This document shows positions 52,002 through 61,919 of a stretch of 64,000 nt of DNA, piece by piece (position 1 is the first letter of the stretch; each line of letters starts with the position of its first letter). The stretch covers positions 1-64,000 of the forward strand of contig CAVOEV010000001.1 in assembly GCA_963694825.1 (NCBI GenBank), written 5' to 3'. The position numbers and the translations under genes are program-made. Below the pieces are notes generated by a model. That model made no database searches and had not been told where the DNA came from. It saw only the letters and a list, made by a program, of their open reading frames with translations. This stretch comes from UBA8437 sp963694825. Its GTDB lineage: Bacteria > Planctomycetota > Planctomycetia > Planctomycetales > Planctomycetaceae.

Positions 52002-53171
52002 TCAGTCGCTGGTGGGGTCGGTTGCTCCGATGAGGGCACCGACCCAGGTGACCAGGTCGCCTCGGCTGCGGGCGGTGTCGCGGAGCAGGTCGAGTCGTCC
52101 GGTGGATTGGCACAACTCGGAGAAGCTGAATCCGGTGGAGTCTTCGAGATGGGCCAGGTGGGTGACGGCAAGTTCGACCGCGTCATCCACCCGCCCAATC
52201 CGTCTCAGCAGGTCCACAACCACGTAGGCGATCAGCTGCTTGTCTTCTTCATCGGGTTCGGCTTCGAGTTGGCCGGCGAAGTAGTCGACGGCTTCATCGC
52301 GTCCGTCATCGAGCAGGGCACGGAGGAAGTGTCCGTGTGCGGTGTAGAAGTCGCCGAAGGGGACTTCGCCGGCGTAGTGGAACTGCTGGTCGAGTCGTTG
52401 GCCGTATTCGGCCAGTTCGAGAGCTTTCTGGAGATCGGGGGAGTCGTTTTCCAGGAAGCGTGCGAAGCGAACGACGGAGCTGAGGTGCGAGACATCAATG
52501 TGGTAGTTGTTGTCGGCGAAGAGCCAGTCGCGGTCACCGGCGATGAGTTCCCGGAGGTTGTCGGACGGTTCGATCATCGGCAGTCTTTGTGTGATTTCGG
52601 CACTGATCGTGTGGCAGAGGTCTCCGTAGAGTTGTTTGACGAGCAGCGAGGCTGCGGCGCGTCGGTCGTCGGGCGGCAGTTGGGTGATCTGCTGGTCGAG
52701 TGCGGTGATGGTGTTGCAGGTGCCGTGCGAGTTGAGCATCAGCTCGAGACCCTTGACCGGGTGAGCTCCTTCGTAGAGGGCCACGTTGATCAGTTCTTCG
52801 GTCTTCTCGTAGTCCTCGCCATCGGAAGCAACCTGTTCGAGTGCTTCTCGGACGGGGCCGGGTTCCTGGATGGTTTGGAAATACACCCACGCATCACCGA
52901 CGCGTCCTTTTTCGAGCAGCAGTCGACCGACAGTTCGGGCGGACTCGACATAGTGCGTCTCGAACCCGCTGCGGTCGTCGTCGGGGACATCGTCGAACGA
53001 GGTGGGCCGCACCAAAGGCAGCTGGAGTTCGAGTTTCTTCTGCATCAGCAGGACGTCGAACAGCCGATGGTAGTTCGCTTCGTCGGTCAGCACTCGAGCC
53101 AATTGCTCGAGTGCTGCCTGTGGTCCGTCGTTTTGCTGAAGTTCTTCGAGCGTGGCAAACGTGTCACTCAT
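52002..53171 (-). CDS. Acidic helical protein of unknown function
   Basis: A 389-residue soluble protein without a signal peptide. It is rich in Asp/Glu/Leu and seems entirely alpha-helical, with helix pairs (SARTVGRLLLEKGRVGDAWVYFQTI; LQKALELAEYGQRLDQQFHYAGEVPFGDF; AVELAVTHLAHLEDSTG) spaced like degenerate tetratricopeptide repeats. I do not recognise the family. A promoter-like site overlaps the end of the preceding gene, so this gene and the methyltransferase may form their own unit within the long minus-strand run. Confidence 0.75.
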   Translation of the reverse strand: MSDTFATLEELQQNDGPQAALEQLARVLTDEANYHRLFDVLLMQKKLELQLPLVRPTSFDDVPDDDRSGFETHYVESARTVGRLLLEKGRVGDAWVYFQTIQEPGPVREALEQVASDGEDYEKTEELINVALYEGAHPVKGLELMLNSHGTCNTITALDQQITQLPPDDRRAAASLLVKQLYGDLCHTISAEITQRLPMIEPSDNLRELIAGDRDWLFADNNYHIDVSHLSSVVRFARFLENDSPDLQKALELAEYGQRLDQQFHYAGEVPFGDFYTAHGHFLRALLDDGRDEAVDYFAGQLEAEPDEEDKQLIAYVVVDLLRRIGRVDDAVELAVTHLAHLEDSTGFSFSELCQSTGRLDLLRDTARSRGDLVTWVGALIGATDPTSD

Positions 53172-53209
53172 CGGTTGGTCTCTCGTGGTGGACTGACCCG
53201 GGGCCAATC

Positions 53210-53238
53210 ATTATGCCGGTCATCTTAGGATGTGGGAA
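53210..53238 (-). promoter_or_regulatory. Promoter-like site of the acidic helical protein gene
   Basis: Minus strand TTCCCA (53238-53233), a 17-bp spacer and CATAAT (53215-53210). The -35 overlaps the last codons of the upstream gene. Leader about 30 nt. Confidence 0.45.
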
Positions 53239-55021
53239 GTGCCCGACCGGTCGGTTCGACCATCACCAGTCCGCGGAAGTCTCCGTTGGATTCCAGCAGA
53301 CCGATCACGGTTTCGTGTTGAGTGTGGAGTCCGAGTACGGAACGCGGTGTGAGGGGGGGGGCGAGGCTGCGGTAGAGGACCAGTTGCGAGTCGCCGAGTC
53401 GGGCTCGGAATCCGACAGCCTGTTGTGTCGATACGACCTGTCGGTTTTCGGTCACGGTGAGGCGATTCCATTCGGGTCGGCTTCGCGATCGGTGTTTGGA
53501 GAAGTCGATGACGAGTGGCAGGTAGAGTGCGGGTCCGGTTCCGGCGTGTGTCCATTCGAGTCGCCTGTCGTGGCAGTCGATGCTGGATCGTCCGGTGGCT
53601 AGCAGCGGGTCGTCGGGCAATGCCAGCGGGAGGATGCGTGCCACGCCGCCGACTCCTTTGATTTTCCAGTCTCGGCGGCCGGTGCGTGCGGGGCCGGCGA
53701 CGACGCCGTGTGCGAGTCCGAGGCTGGAGCGGACGGTGAGTGGTGTTGTGTTGGCGGGCTGGTCGGTGTCGGGAGATGCGGGCGTGTTGATGACAACGTC
53801 GGCGAGCACGAGCAGTTCTTCTGATCGCGAGAGCAGGATCTGGCGGTCGACTCGCCGTCCCTGTCCCGCATCGGCCTGCAATTCGATGTAGTCGGCGTCG
53901 TCGTCGCTTTGCCAGCAGACACAGGTCCAATCGTCCAGGACCCAGTCCGAGTGACCACAGGTGACGCGTATCGACCAGGCGTCCTGCAGCAGTGAGCGGC
54001 CGTCGACGGACAGGTCGAGTTCCGGTTTGGGGCCGTCGTGGGTGACCAGCAGGGCCGGAGTCCGTGTTGGTGTGTCGCATTGGAGCATGGCGACGTGAGC
54101 CCAATCGGACTGAGTCCTGGTTGGTTGGTTGGGGTGTGTGGCGAGGCGGTTGGCTTCATCGAGCAGTTCGCGGAGTCCTCGGGTCGGCCGTTTCGAGAGG
54201 GCCAGTCGGTTCGGGTGTCGGTAGAGCGAGTTGGTCAATGCGACCAGGCGGTCGAAACGTTTCTTGGCAGTCGTGTTCCAGGTCGGTGATGCCAGTCGTC
54301 GTCCCCAGTATTCAGAGCGAACGAGGGAGCCGAGCCATTCGGGGAGGTCTGCGAGGATTCCGGCGTGCGGTGTACCGTCGGTGTCGGTTCGTTCGAGCAG
54401 TTCTTCTTGGAGTGCTCGACGGCCGTCTTGTCTGAGCCTGGCGGTACCTTTGAGTGGTGCGAGCAGCAGGCCGGTGGTGAATGCGAGTTCGGGGGAGAGC
54501 GAGCGGGTGGCGGTGAGTTGAATGACGTTTTTCCAGGCGGTGAGCCATTGGATGGTTCGATGTGGTGGCGTGGGCAGGCCAAGTAGAGCGAGAGCGGCCA
54601 GCAGGTCGCCATCCGAAGCGCCGGGTTCGAGTCGTGTGAGGTAGGGTAGGGGCGATCGATGTGGGTCTCGGCCACCGATGGTTGGCCGACCTTGAGCCGG
54701 CTGGTTCGCCGTCTGTGTTCGCGTCGCGGCTCGCCAGGCCGCTGACAGGTTGGGTTGAACGGCGATCCATTCAAAGGCCTTGCGAGGAAGTTGGCGATTG
54801 TTCGAGTCGATTCGGCAAGTCAGTTGATCGAACCAGAGGCGGACAAACCTGACGGAGTCCTGTTGGGCGGCTGCCTGTCTGAGTGCCTGCGGCGCCCCTC
54901 GATCAAATTCGAGTCCGCTCAGGAATGTACTCAGCGCGTCGCTGTTGTTGTGCTCGTCGCCGGGATGTCCGGAGTTGGCGTCGGTGTCGGCGTCGGCGTC
55001 GGCGTGGGGACGGATGGTCAT
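53225..55021 (-). CDS. Large soluble protein of unknown function
   Basis: A 598-residue protein without signal peptide or spans. It begins with an Ala-Asp repeat (HADADADTDAN, from a 6-base repeat). The first half is helical and Arg/Leu-rich (PYLTRLEPGASDGDLLAALALLGL; NTTAKKRFDRLVALTNSLYRHPNRLALSKR). The second half reads as beta strands (GHSDWVLDDWTCVCWQSDDDADYIELQA...GRRVDRQILLSRSEELLVLADVVI), with a distant look of the C-terminal beta-sandwich of heparinase II/III-type proteins. I cannot name a function. It starts six bases after the amidohydrolase stop and is probably in the menaquinone-region operon. Confidence 0.7.
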   Translation of the reverse strand: MTIRPHADADADTDANSGHPGDEHNNSDALSTFLSGLEFDRGAPQALRQAAAQQDSVRFVRLWFDQLTCRIDSNNRQLPRKAFEWIAVQPNLSAAWRAATRTQTANQPAQGRPTIGGRDPHRSPLPYLTRLEPGASDGDLLAALALLGLPTPPHRTIQWLTAWKNVIQLTATRSLSPELAFTTGLLLAPLKGTARLRQDGRRALQEELLERTDTDGTPHAGILADLPEWLGSLVRSEYWGRRLASPTWNTTAKKRFDRLVALTNSLYRHPNRLALSKRPTRGLRELLDEANRLATHPNQPTRTQSDWAHVAMLQCDTPTRTPALLVTHDGPKPELDLSVDGRSLLQDAWSIRVTCGHSDWVLDDWTCVCWQSDDDADYIELQADAGQGRRVDRQILLSRSEELLVLADVVINTPASPDTDQPANTTPLTVRSSLGLAHGVVAGPARTGRRDWKIKGVGGVARILPLALPDDPLLATGRSSIDCHDRRLEWTHAGTGPALYLPLVIDFSKHRSRSRPEWNRLTVTENRQVVSTQQAVGFRARLGDSQLVLYRSLAPPLTPRSVLGLHTQHETVIGLLESNGDFRGLVMVEPTGRALPTS

Positions 55022-55027
55022 CGGAAT

Positions 55028-56230
55028 TCAGGCGGCCTGCCAGCGGCCTCGACGGAGGACTCCGGCAATGCGACCGCATTCGAGGAGGGATGTGAGAGTG
55101 AGTGATGTATTGGGGTCGGGTTGCAGGCCGATGGCGGTCGCCTGTTTTCCGGGTGCGAGCGAACCGCAGTCGTGTTCGATTCCGAGTGCTGCCGCGGGGG
55201 TCGAGGTGGCCATTGCCAGCAGTTCGTCGGCGGGGATGGTGTTGGTATGTCGTGCGAGGAATTGTAGCTCGTTCCAGATCGAGAGGTCGGGGTTGGAGGC
55301 TCGACTGTCGGTGCCCAGTGCCACCGGTGTGCCCTGTTCGAGCAGACGTGGCCAGGGGTGAGGTGGGAGGCGAAAGTGAGCGTGAGTTCTTGGGCAGAAG
55401 ACGACGGCGACATGAGTGTGTTGCCCGAGCCAGTTGATTTCGTCGTGATCGAGCAGGTTGCCGTGGATGACCAGTGGGTGCTGCAAGGGGGCGAGTGGGA
55501 CGAGGTAGTCGAGCGGGCGAGTTGCATGGGGAATGGCCGAGTCATGCCACGCTCCGAGCGACTCGAGTCGTTGTCTCATCGGGCCGCTTCCGTGGGCGAG
55601 CAGTTGCAGTTCATCAGGGGATTCGGCGAGGTGCGTGGCGAGTGGGACATCGTGGCTGGCGGCGAGTTGGATCAGGTCGTTGTAGAGGTTGGGGTGCACC
55701 GAGTAGGGAGCATGCGGGCTGAGTCCTCGGATGCAGCCGGGTGTTGCGGGTTGGGCGAGGAAGTTGCTGGCGGTGTCCAGGGCGTGCTCGTGTCGGTCGG
55801 GTCGCAGTGCGATGATTTCGCGAAAGACGACGCAGGTGGGGTCATCGGGTTTCAGGCGGGTTGAGTTCCAGTCGGCGGTCGCGATTTCGCCCACGGCTGC
55901 GGTGCCGGCCTTGTTGAGTTCCTGGAGGCCGATGCGGATCGGGTCGAGTTGGCTGGTTCGCTGTCGTCGGCTGTCGGTGACAGCTCCAATCCAGGCAGCC
56001 ATGCCGTTGTTGGCGGCGAGTGGCTGGGTGATTGTCGAGAATTCGAGGTGTGTGTGGGCGTTGACCAGGCCGGGCAGCAGGACGATATTGCCGAGGTCGG
56101 TGGCTGAGCTGTCGGGGCCGGAAAAAATGTCGGTGATGATTCCGTCGGCGACTTCGACGATTCCGTTATGGATCGGCGGTCCGTCGCCGGTGACAACCAG
56201 CCTGGCGGAGAAACGGCCCGGTTCACTCAC
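55028..56230 (-). CDS. Amidohydrolase, candidate aminodeoxyfutalosine deaminase
   Basis: A 400-residue COG0402-type metal-dependent hydrolase. LLPGLVNAHTHLEFS supplies the HxH metal pair, then SPHAPYSVHPNLYNDL, THLAESPDELQLL (His), IHGNLLDHDEI and ALGTDSRASN (Asp). This family includes enzymes that deaminate 6-amino-6-deoxyfutalosine to futalosine, the step between MqnE/MqnA and MqnB. mqnA and mqnC lie in the same operon, which makes this role likely; guanine or cytosine deaminase-like activity is the alternative. The GTG at 56230 overlaps the TGA of the ABC gene, so it is translationally coupled. Confidence 0.75.
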   Translation of the reverse strand: MSEPGRFSARLVVTGDGPPIHNGIVEVADGIITDIFSGPDSSATDLGNIVLLPGLVNAHTHLEFSTITQPLAANNGMAAWIGAVTDSRRQRTSQLDPIRIGLQELNKAGTAAVGEIATADWNSTRLKPDDPTCVVFREIIALRPDRHEHALDTASNFLAQPATPGCIRGLSPHAPYSVHPNLYNDLIQLAASHDVPLATHLAESPDELQLLAHGSGPMRQRLESLGAWHDSAIPHATRPLDYLVPLAPLQHPLVIHGNLLDHDEINWLGQHTHVAVVFCPRTHAHFRLPPHPWPRLLEQGTPVALGTDSRASNPDLSIWNELQFLARHTNTIPADELLAMATSTPAAALGIEHDCGSLAPGKQATAIGLQPDPNTSLTLTSLLECGRIAGVLRRGRWQAA

Positions 56231-58617
56231 GCTGGGCTCCCAGACGCATTGGCGGACGTGTCTGGAGGCGTGGTTGTCCGTCCGAGTTTCACGAGCAGTG
56301 CCAGTGCGACCAGTGCGGCTGGCACAAGGACGGGCCAGTCGTAGTGCAATCCGGAGCCTCCTGCGGCAACGGTCACGCGTTCCTGGATGACTGAGATGGC
56401 GTTGAATGTGAGGTGGAACAGGAGTCCCGGCCAGATGCTTCGGGACCGGATGGCCAGCAGTCCGAGCACGAGTCCCAGCAGTGTGGCGTAGAACACCTGT
56501 TGGGGGATCATGTGGACGGCTCCGAAGGCGACGGCCGAGATCACGACGGCGAGTGTGTGTCGTCCGGGGCGGTTGAAGGCCGAGAGCACATAGCCTCGAA
56601 AAAGGAATTCTTCGCAGACGGCCGGCGTGACCGCGATCGCGAGCAGCACGAGCCATGCAGGTTGAGCGGGTCCGAGCATTTTTTCGAGGAAGTCTCGACT
56701 GCCTTCGGGCAAGCCTGGCGGGAAGAACCACTGGAGGTGGTTCATCAGTTCGTGGACGAGTGGGTGGAGTGCAACGGCGAGTGTGGTGGCGAGGGCGAGC
56801 GAAGCGATGGTGGGTTGTCGCAGTCGAAAAGTGGCTCGGACGTCCTTGAGCAGGGTGCAGGCGAGCAGCCAGGCGGGGAACAGGAACAGCAGGACTTGCT
56901 GAGCGATCAGTGCGTAGATGGCGGCGCGTGGTTGTTGGCTTGAGTCGAGCGAAGCGAGCCAGTTGCCCAGGGGTTGCATCAGCAGCAGTTGTCCGAGCAT
57001 GGCAATGCCCAAGCAGGTCCAGGCGGCTGGGGGCCCGGGGAGGTTGGGTTTGTGAGTCCGGAGTCGTTTGAGCCAGAGTCTCAGGTCGAAGCGTTCGGCT
57101 TCGCGAAACAGCACCGATTCGCTGTGGAACTGTGCGACGGCCCACCAGAGTGCCAGGCCGGCGTAGGCAAAGCTGGCTGCGAGGACTGCGGGCAGGTAGG
57201 CGAGGGTTTCGGCCGAGTCGGGATCGAGCATCAGTTGTTTGAGCAGCAGAACCGGTCCGATGACGGGGAGGACCGAGTGAAACGGCTGGATGTCGATTCC
57301 CGGTGCGGCGGTCATGGCCACGAGCAGCATCACGACGATCATCAGTGGCGAGAGGTAGTATTGTCCTTCGCGCGTGCTGCGGGCGAAGGTGGCGAGTGCG
57401 AGACTGAGTGCGCTAAAGAGAGCGGCGAGGGGGACGAGCATGACCAGGATCCACAGCATGCCTGCGATCGAGGGGGCGACAACCGCGATCCCGGCGTCGG
57501 GATTGACCTGGGCGACGAGTTGGAACATGTAGCTGGCGGTCAGTCCGAGGCTGACAAGGTTCAGGAGTGCAGTGGTGAGGCTGAAGACGAGTACGGTGAA
57601 GAACTTGGCCAGGACCAGTTCGATGCGTCGGACGGGGCTGATCAACAGTGTTTCCATGGTCCCGCGTTCCTTCTCGCCGGCGGCCAGATCGACTGCGGGG
57701 TAGAAGGCGCCGGTGACGGTCATCAGGACCAGGATGATCGGGTAGAGTTTGCTCCAGACCAAAGCGGATTTCCGGGCTTCGCCAACCACCTGGACGACCG
57801 TGGCCGCGACGGGAGCGGGGAGCGACGTGGGCAGCCCGGCGGCTTCGAGTCTGAGTCGCAGCAGTTCCTGCTCCCAGGCCTCGAACACTCGCTCGACACG
57901 TCGTGAAGCGACCATCGACTTCTCGTCGCCGTTGACCAGGATCACGGGTCGGGGGTAGTCGGCGTCGGTCTGGTCTTGGTTCTGGTCTTGGTTCTGGTCT
58001 TGGTTCTGGTCTTGGTTCTGGTCTTGGTTCTGGCCTTGAGTTATCGACGCGATCTGTCGGTTGACCTGTTCGAGCCGATCTCGGAAGCCGTCGGGGATGA
58101 CGACGAGCACATCGATGTGCGCATCGCGGAGCATGGCGTTGATGGATTCGTTGAGTCGTGCCAGTTGGGATGCGGTGCCGGGTGTTTGGGGTTGTGGGGT
58201 GTCGTGGGTCGAGTCGATCAGTTGTTGTCGTTGCTGGTAGAGGCGGCGTACGTTGTGGGCGATTTCGAATCGCCGTGCGGGGTCGGTGTTGTCGGCGGCT
58301 TGTTTGGATGCTGATCCAGAGGTTTCGACAGTGAGTGTTCGTGCATCGTCGGGGTTGGCGAACCATCGTGAGTCGAAGGCGGATCCTTGGATCAGTTGGG
58401 GTTCGGGCAGCGAATTGGAGCCGAGAACGACGACGGTTCGGGGCTTTTCGTTGAAGAGGACTGCCATCTGCAGCATGCCGATCCCCAAGGCGGGGTAGAG
58501 CAGGACGGGCAGGGCCAGCACCATGAACAGTGTGCGGCGATCGCGGATCTGGTCCCGGAGTTCTCGGAAGAACACGATTCGGATCTTGCGGAGATCGAGG
58601 CGAGGTGTGGCGGTCAT
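56227..58617 (-). CDS. ABC-2 permease fused to a CAAX protease (CPBP) domain
   Basis: A 796-residue two-domain membrane protein. Residues about 1-470 form an ABC-2/NatB-type permease: RELRDQIRDRRTLFMVLALPVLLYPALG, then a periplasmic loop with an NQDQ repeat region, and AAGEKERGTMETLLISPVRRIELVLAKF, the conserved coupling segment. Residues about 640-770 are a CAAX/CPBP intramembrane protease: CEEFLFRGYVL (catalytic Glu-Glu), FGAVHMIPQQ and HLTFNAIS (His and Asn). The ATP-binding subunit is encoded just upstream with a four-base overlap. NatAB exports sodium; here the substrate is unknown. Confidence 0.9.
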   Translation of the reverse strand: MTATPRLDLRKIRIVFFRELRDQIRDRRTLFMVLALPVLLYPALGIGMLQMAVLFNEKPRTVVVLGSNSLPEPQLIQGSAFDSRWFANPDDARTLTVETSGSASKQAADNTDPARRFEIAHNVRRLYQQRQQLIDSTHDTPQPQTPGTASQLARLNESINAMLRDAHIDVLVVIPDGFRDRLEQVNRQIASITQGQNQDQNQDQNQDQNQDQNQDQTDADYPRPVILVNGDEKSMVASRRVERVFEAWEQELLRLRLEAAGLPTSLPAPVAATVVQVVGEARKSALVWSKLYPIILVLMTVTGAFYPAVDLAAGEKERGTMETLLISPVRRIELVLAKFFTVLVFSLTTALLNLVSLGLTASYMFQLVAQVNPDAGIAVVAPSIAGMLWILVMLVPLAALFSALSLALATFARSTREGQYYLSPLMIVVMLLVAMTAAPGIDIQPFHSVLPVIGPVLLLKQLMLDPDSAETLAYLPAVLAASFAYAGLALWWAVAQFHSESVLFREAERFDLRLWLKRLRTHKPNLPGPPAAWTCLGIAMLGQLLLMQPLGNWLASLDSSQQPRAAIYALIAQQVLLFLFPAWLLACTLLKDVRATFRLRQPTIASLALATTLAVALHPLVHELMNHLQWFFPPGLPEGSRDFLEKMLGPAQPAWLVLLAIAVTPAVCEEFLFRGYVLSAFNRPGRHTLAVVISAVAFGAVHMIPQQVFYATLLGLVLGLLAIRSRSIWPGLLFHLTFNAISVIQERVTVAAGGSGLHYDWPVLVPAALVALALLVKLGRTTTPPDTSANASGSPA
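57965..58030. repeat. 12-bp in-frame tandem repeat (Asn-Gln-Asp-Gln)
   Basis: About five copies of a 12-base unit (plus-strand CTGGTCTTGGTT) encode the NQDQ repeat in the periplasmic loop of the ABC-2/CAAX protein. Confidence 0.9.
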
Positions 58618-59416
58618 GAGCGGGTTTCGGGTCCGTCATCGTGTTCTATGTCGTTGGTTGTCGACTGGGCCGGAGTCCTGTCGTGTTCGAACTGCGAGAC
58701 GATGCTGAAGAAGTGTTCCTCGAGGTTGGGTTGGTTGGATTCGGCGAGGATGTCGGCTTGTGTCCCTGTAGCGAGGATGCTGCCCCGGTGGATGATGGCC
58801 AGTCGATCGCACAGCCGTTCGACCTCGCTCATGATGTGCGTCGAGTAGATGATGCATTTGCCCTGGTCTCTGAGTCGTGCAACGGTATCGAGTACGGCTC
58901 GAGCGACGAGCACATCGAGGCCATTGGTGGGCTCGTCGAAGATCAGGACTGGCGGGTCGTGGACGAGGGCACGAGCGATCGAGACTTTTTGTCTCATCCC
59001 GGTCGAGAGTCGGATATTGAGTGTGTCGGCGAATTCGTGGATCGAGAGTTTTGTGAAGAGGTCGTGGATGGTCTTGGCCAGGCGAACTTCATCGAGTCCA
59101 TGGAGTCGCCCGAAGTACTCGACCGTTTCGCGGGCGGTCATGCGGTCGTAGAGGCCGGTGGTTCCGGAGAGGAACCCGATGCAGGATCTGACCTGTCCGG
59201 GGTGCTGAACGATATCGTGTCCGTCGATCGATGCGGTCCCGGCGGTGGGTGAGAGGATGGTGGCGAGTAGTCTGAGGCAGGTGGTTTTTCCGGCTCCGTT
59301 TGGTCCGAGCAATCCGAAAATTTCACCGGGTGCGACATCGAAACTGACGGAATCCAGAGCGACGACTTCGCCCTGCTGCAGATCGGGGAAGGTCTTGGAG
59401 AGGTCCCGAACCCGGA

Positions 59417-59420
<4 letters not shown>
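58614..59420 (-). CDS. ABC transporter ATP-binding protein (NatA-type)
   Basis: A 268-residue ABC ATPase. Walker A is GPNGAGKTTCLRLLATIL, the signature is LSTGMRQKVSIARAL, and Walker B is VLIFDEPTNGLD, followed by the switch His in STHIM. The end (NQPNLEEHFFSIV) matches the NatA family. It energises the ABC-2 fusion encoded by the next gene, whose start overlaps its stop. Its own start overlaps the mqnC stop (ATGA). Confidence 0.96.
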
Positions 59421-60541
<1,121 letters not shown>

Positions 60542-60597
60542 GGCGAGGGGGTTGTTCTGTTGTGTGGGTGGGGTTGGGCGTGGATTGACGGTGAGAA

Positions 60598-61461
60598 TTA
60601 ACCGGGATGCAGGATGGGCTGTGCGGTTAGAGTGGTGTCGCGGAAGATCAGTTCGAGGTTGTCGGAGGCGAGGCCCTGTTCGACGGCCAGTCGTTGGAAC
60701 AATTCCATCCCGTACCGTTCGGCTGCTCCGAGGTGGAAGTGCAGGTTGTGCTTGAGGTAGTCGGCGGCTGCGGAACTCGAGATGCCAAGTGCGTCCGATT
60801 CGCGTTGTGCGATTTGATCGAGACGTTCGAGTCCGAGGTCTCGGGCTGTGGCGAGTGTTTCGGGGACCCGTCCGAGTGGTGTACCGCGTCGAGTGGCCCA
60901 GACGGCGAACACGAAGGGCAACCCGGTCCATTGGCTCCAGACTTCGCCCAGATCCCAGGTCGCGATGAAGGACTCGTCCAACGGACGCATCGCGCGGTCG
61001 CCAATCAGCAACACGGCGTCGGCCGAGCTGGCATCGACGGATCGACCCAGCGGTAAGGGTTCGAGTTCGGGGTGTAAGCCGTACTGTTCGGCGAGGAGAA
61101 TTCGGGCCAGAGCTGCACTGGTGCGTGATCCCTCGTCGAGAGCGAGGGTTGTGATCGAGTTCACTGGGACACGGCTGTAGAGCTTGACCGAGAGGACCGG
61201 GCCATGAGTGGCGACGCAGGCGTCGGTGACCACTTCGTAGTTGGAATTACGGAGACACTCGATCGATGGCACCAGGGCCACATCCAGTCGACCGGCCTCG
61301 AGATCGTCGGCCAGGCGGCTGGGATAGTCGAGCACCAAGATGGCACCAGGGGCCATTCGAGATAACTCGGACTCGAGACCCTCTATCAATGGCTTGGAGT
61401 TCAGGTAATTGACCGCACCGATGCGGATTCGCGGCGGATCGGTCGGCACCGCATTACTCAT
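60598..61461 (-). CDS. mqnA: Chorismate dehydratase
   Basis: A 287-residue MqnA of the periplasmic-binding-protein fold. It converts chorismate to 3-enolpyruvylbenzoate, opening the futalosine pathway. Evidence: IRIGAVNYLNSKPLIEGL at the N-terminus, DYPSRLADDLEAGRLDVALVPSIECLR, and GDRAMRPL in the second lobe. The ATG at 61461 was chosen because the family motif follows within 15 residues; an ATG 18 codons upstream is possible. A good promoter lies about 50 bp upstream, making this the first gene of the operon. Confidence 0.94.
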   Translation of the reverse strand: MSNAVPTDPPRIRIGAVNYLNSKPLIEGLESELSRMAPGAILVLDYPSRLADDLEAGRLDVALVPSIECLRNSNYEVVTDACVATHGPVLSVKLYSRVPVNSITTLALDEGSRTSAALARILLAEQYGLHPELEPLPLGRSVDASSADAVLLIGDRAMRPLDESFIATWDLGEVWSQWTGLPFVFAVWATRRGTPLGRVPETLATARDLGLERLDQIAQRESDALGISSSAAADYLKHNLHFHLGAAERYGMELFQRLAVEQGLASDNLELIFRDTTLTAQPILHPG

Positions 61462-61513
61462 GTGACCTGGTGACTCGATGTCGGCAAGAGAATGGGAAAC
61501 AACAGGAGCGGGC

Positions 61514-61542
61514 ATTATAAGGTCTCGTGGTGGGTCTCTGAA
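61514..61542 (-). promoter_or_regulatory. Promoter of the mqnA operon
   Basis: Minus strand TTCAGA (61542-61537), a 17-bp spacer and TATAAT (61519-61514), a perfect -10. The leader to the ATG at 61461 is about 46 nt. Confidence 0.6.
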
Positions 61543-61764
61543 ACCGTCGGATGATCGGCTTCTGGTCAGTTGCAGGAGTCCAGCGTCTGCCGGTACGTCC
61601 TGCTGTTGGGTTGACCGTGCTGGGCGCGGCCTTTTAACGGCCAATTGTCCTTTTCCCCGGCATGCTCGGCGTTGGCCTGGGGAAAAGTGAAAACCGTTCA
61701 TCCGTTCTGGCGCCTGCGACCGATAGTGCGAAACAGACACATCGGAGACTCCCGATGCAACATA

Positions 61765-61793
61765 TTGACTCGAACAGTGTCTCTGGATACGAT
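61765..61793 (+). promoter_or_regulatory. Promoter of the second DUF1501 gene
   Basis: TTGACT (61765-61770), a 17-bp spacer and TACGAT (61788-61793). Leader about 120 nt to the ATG at 61920. Confidence 0.55.
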
Positions 61794-61919
61794 CCACTCG
61801 GTCGATGGCACAGAGTTTCGGCCGACGGAGTTGTAGTGCTGTTGCGCGTTGGGCGAGATGTGTTGGCTACTGAGTGAGCAGTGTGGTGGGACCGGGTCTG
61901 TCTTTGAGGGAGATGTATC

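Larger units (their letters stand above)
61462..61919. other. Divergent intergenic region, 458 bp
   Basis: This is the longest gene-free stretch. It separates mqnA (minus) from the second DUF1501 gene (plus) and carries the promoters for both: 61514-61542 for mqnA and 61765-61793 for DUF1501. Between them is a small GGCC/GGCC stem around 61628-61642. Short frames seen here have no ribosome site. Confidence 0.6.

Noticed and set aside
56231..57145. Longer amidohydrolase reading upstream
   Set aside because: The extra sequence overlaps the CAAX domain in another frame and is Arg/Thr/Pro-rich noise; the GTG at 56230 with GTGA overlap fits an operon.
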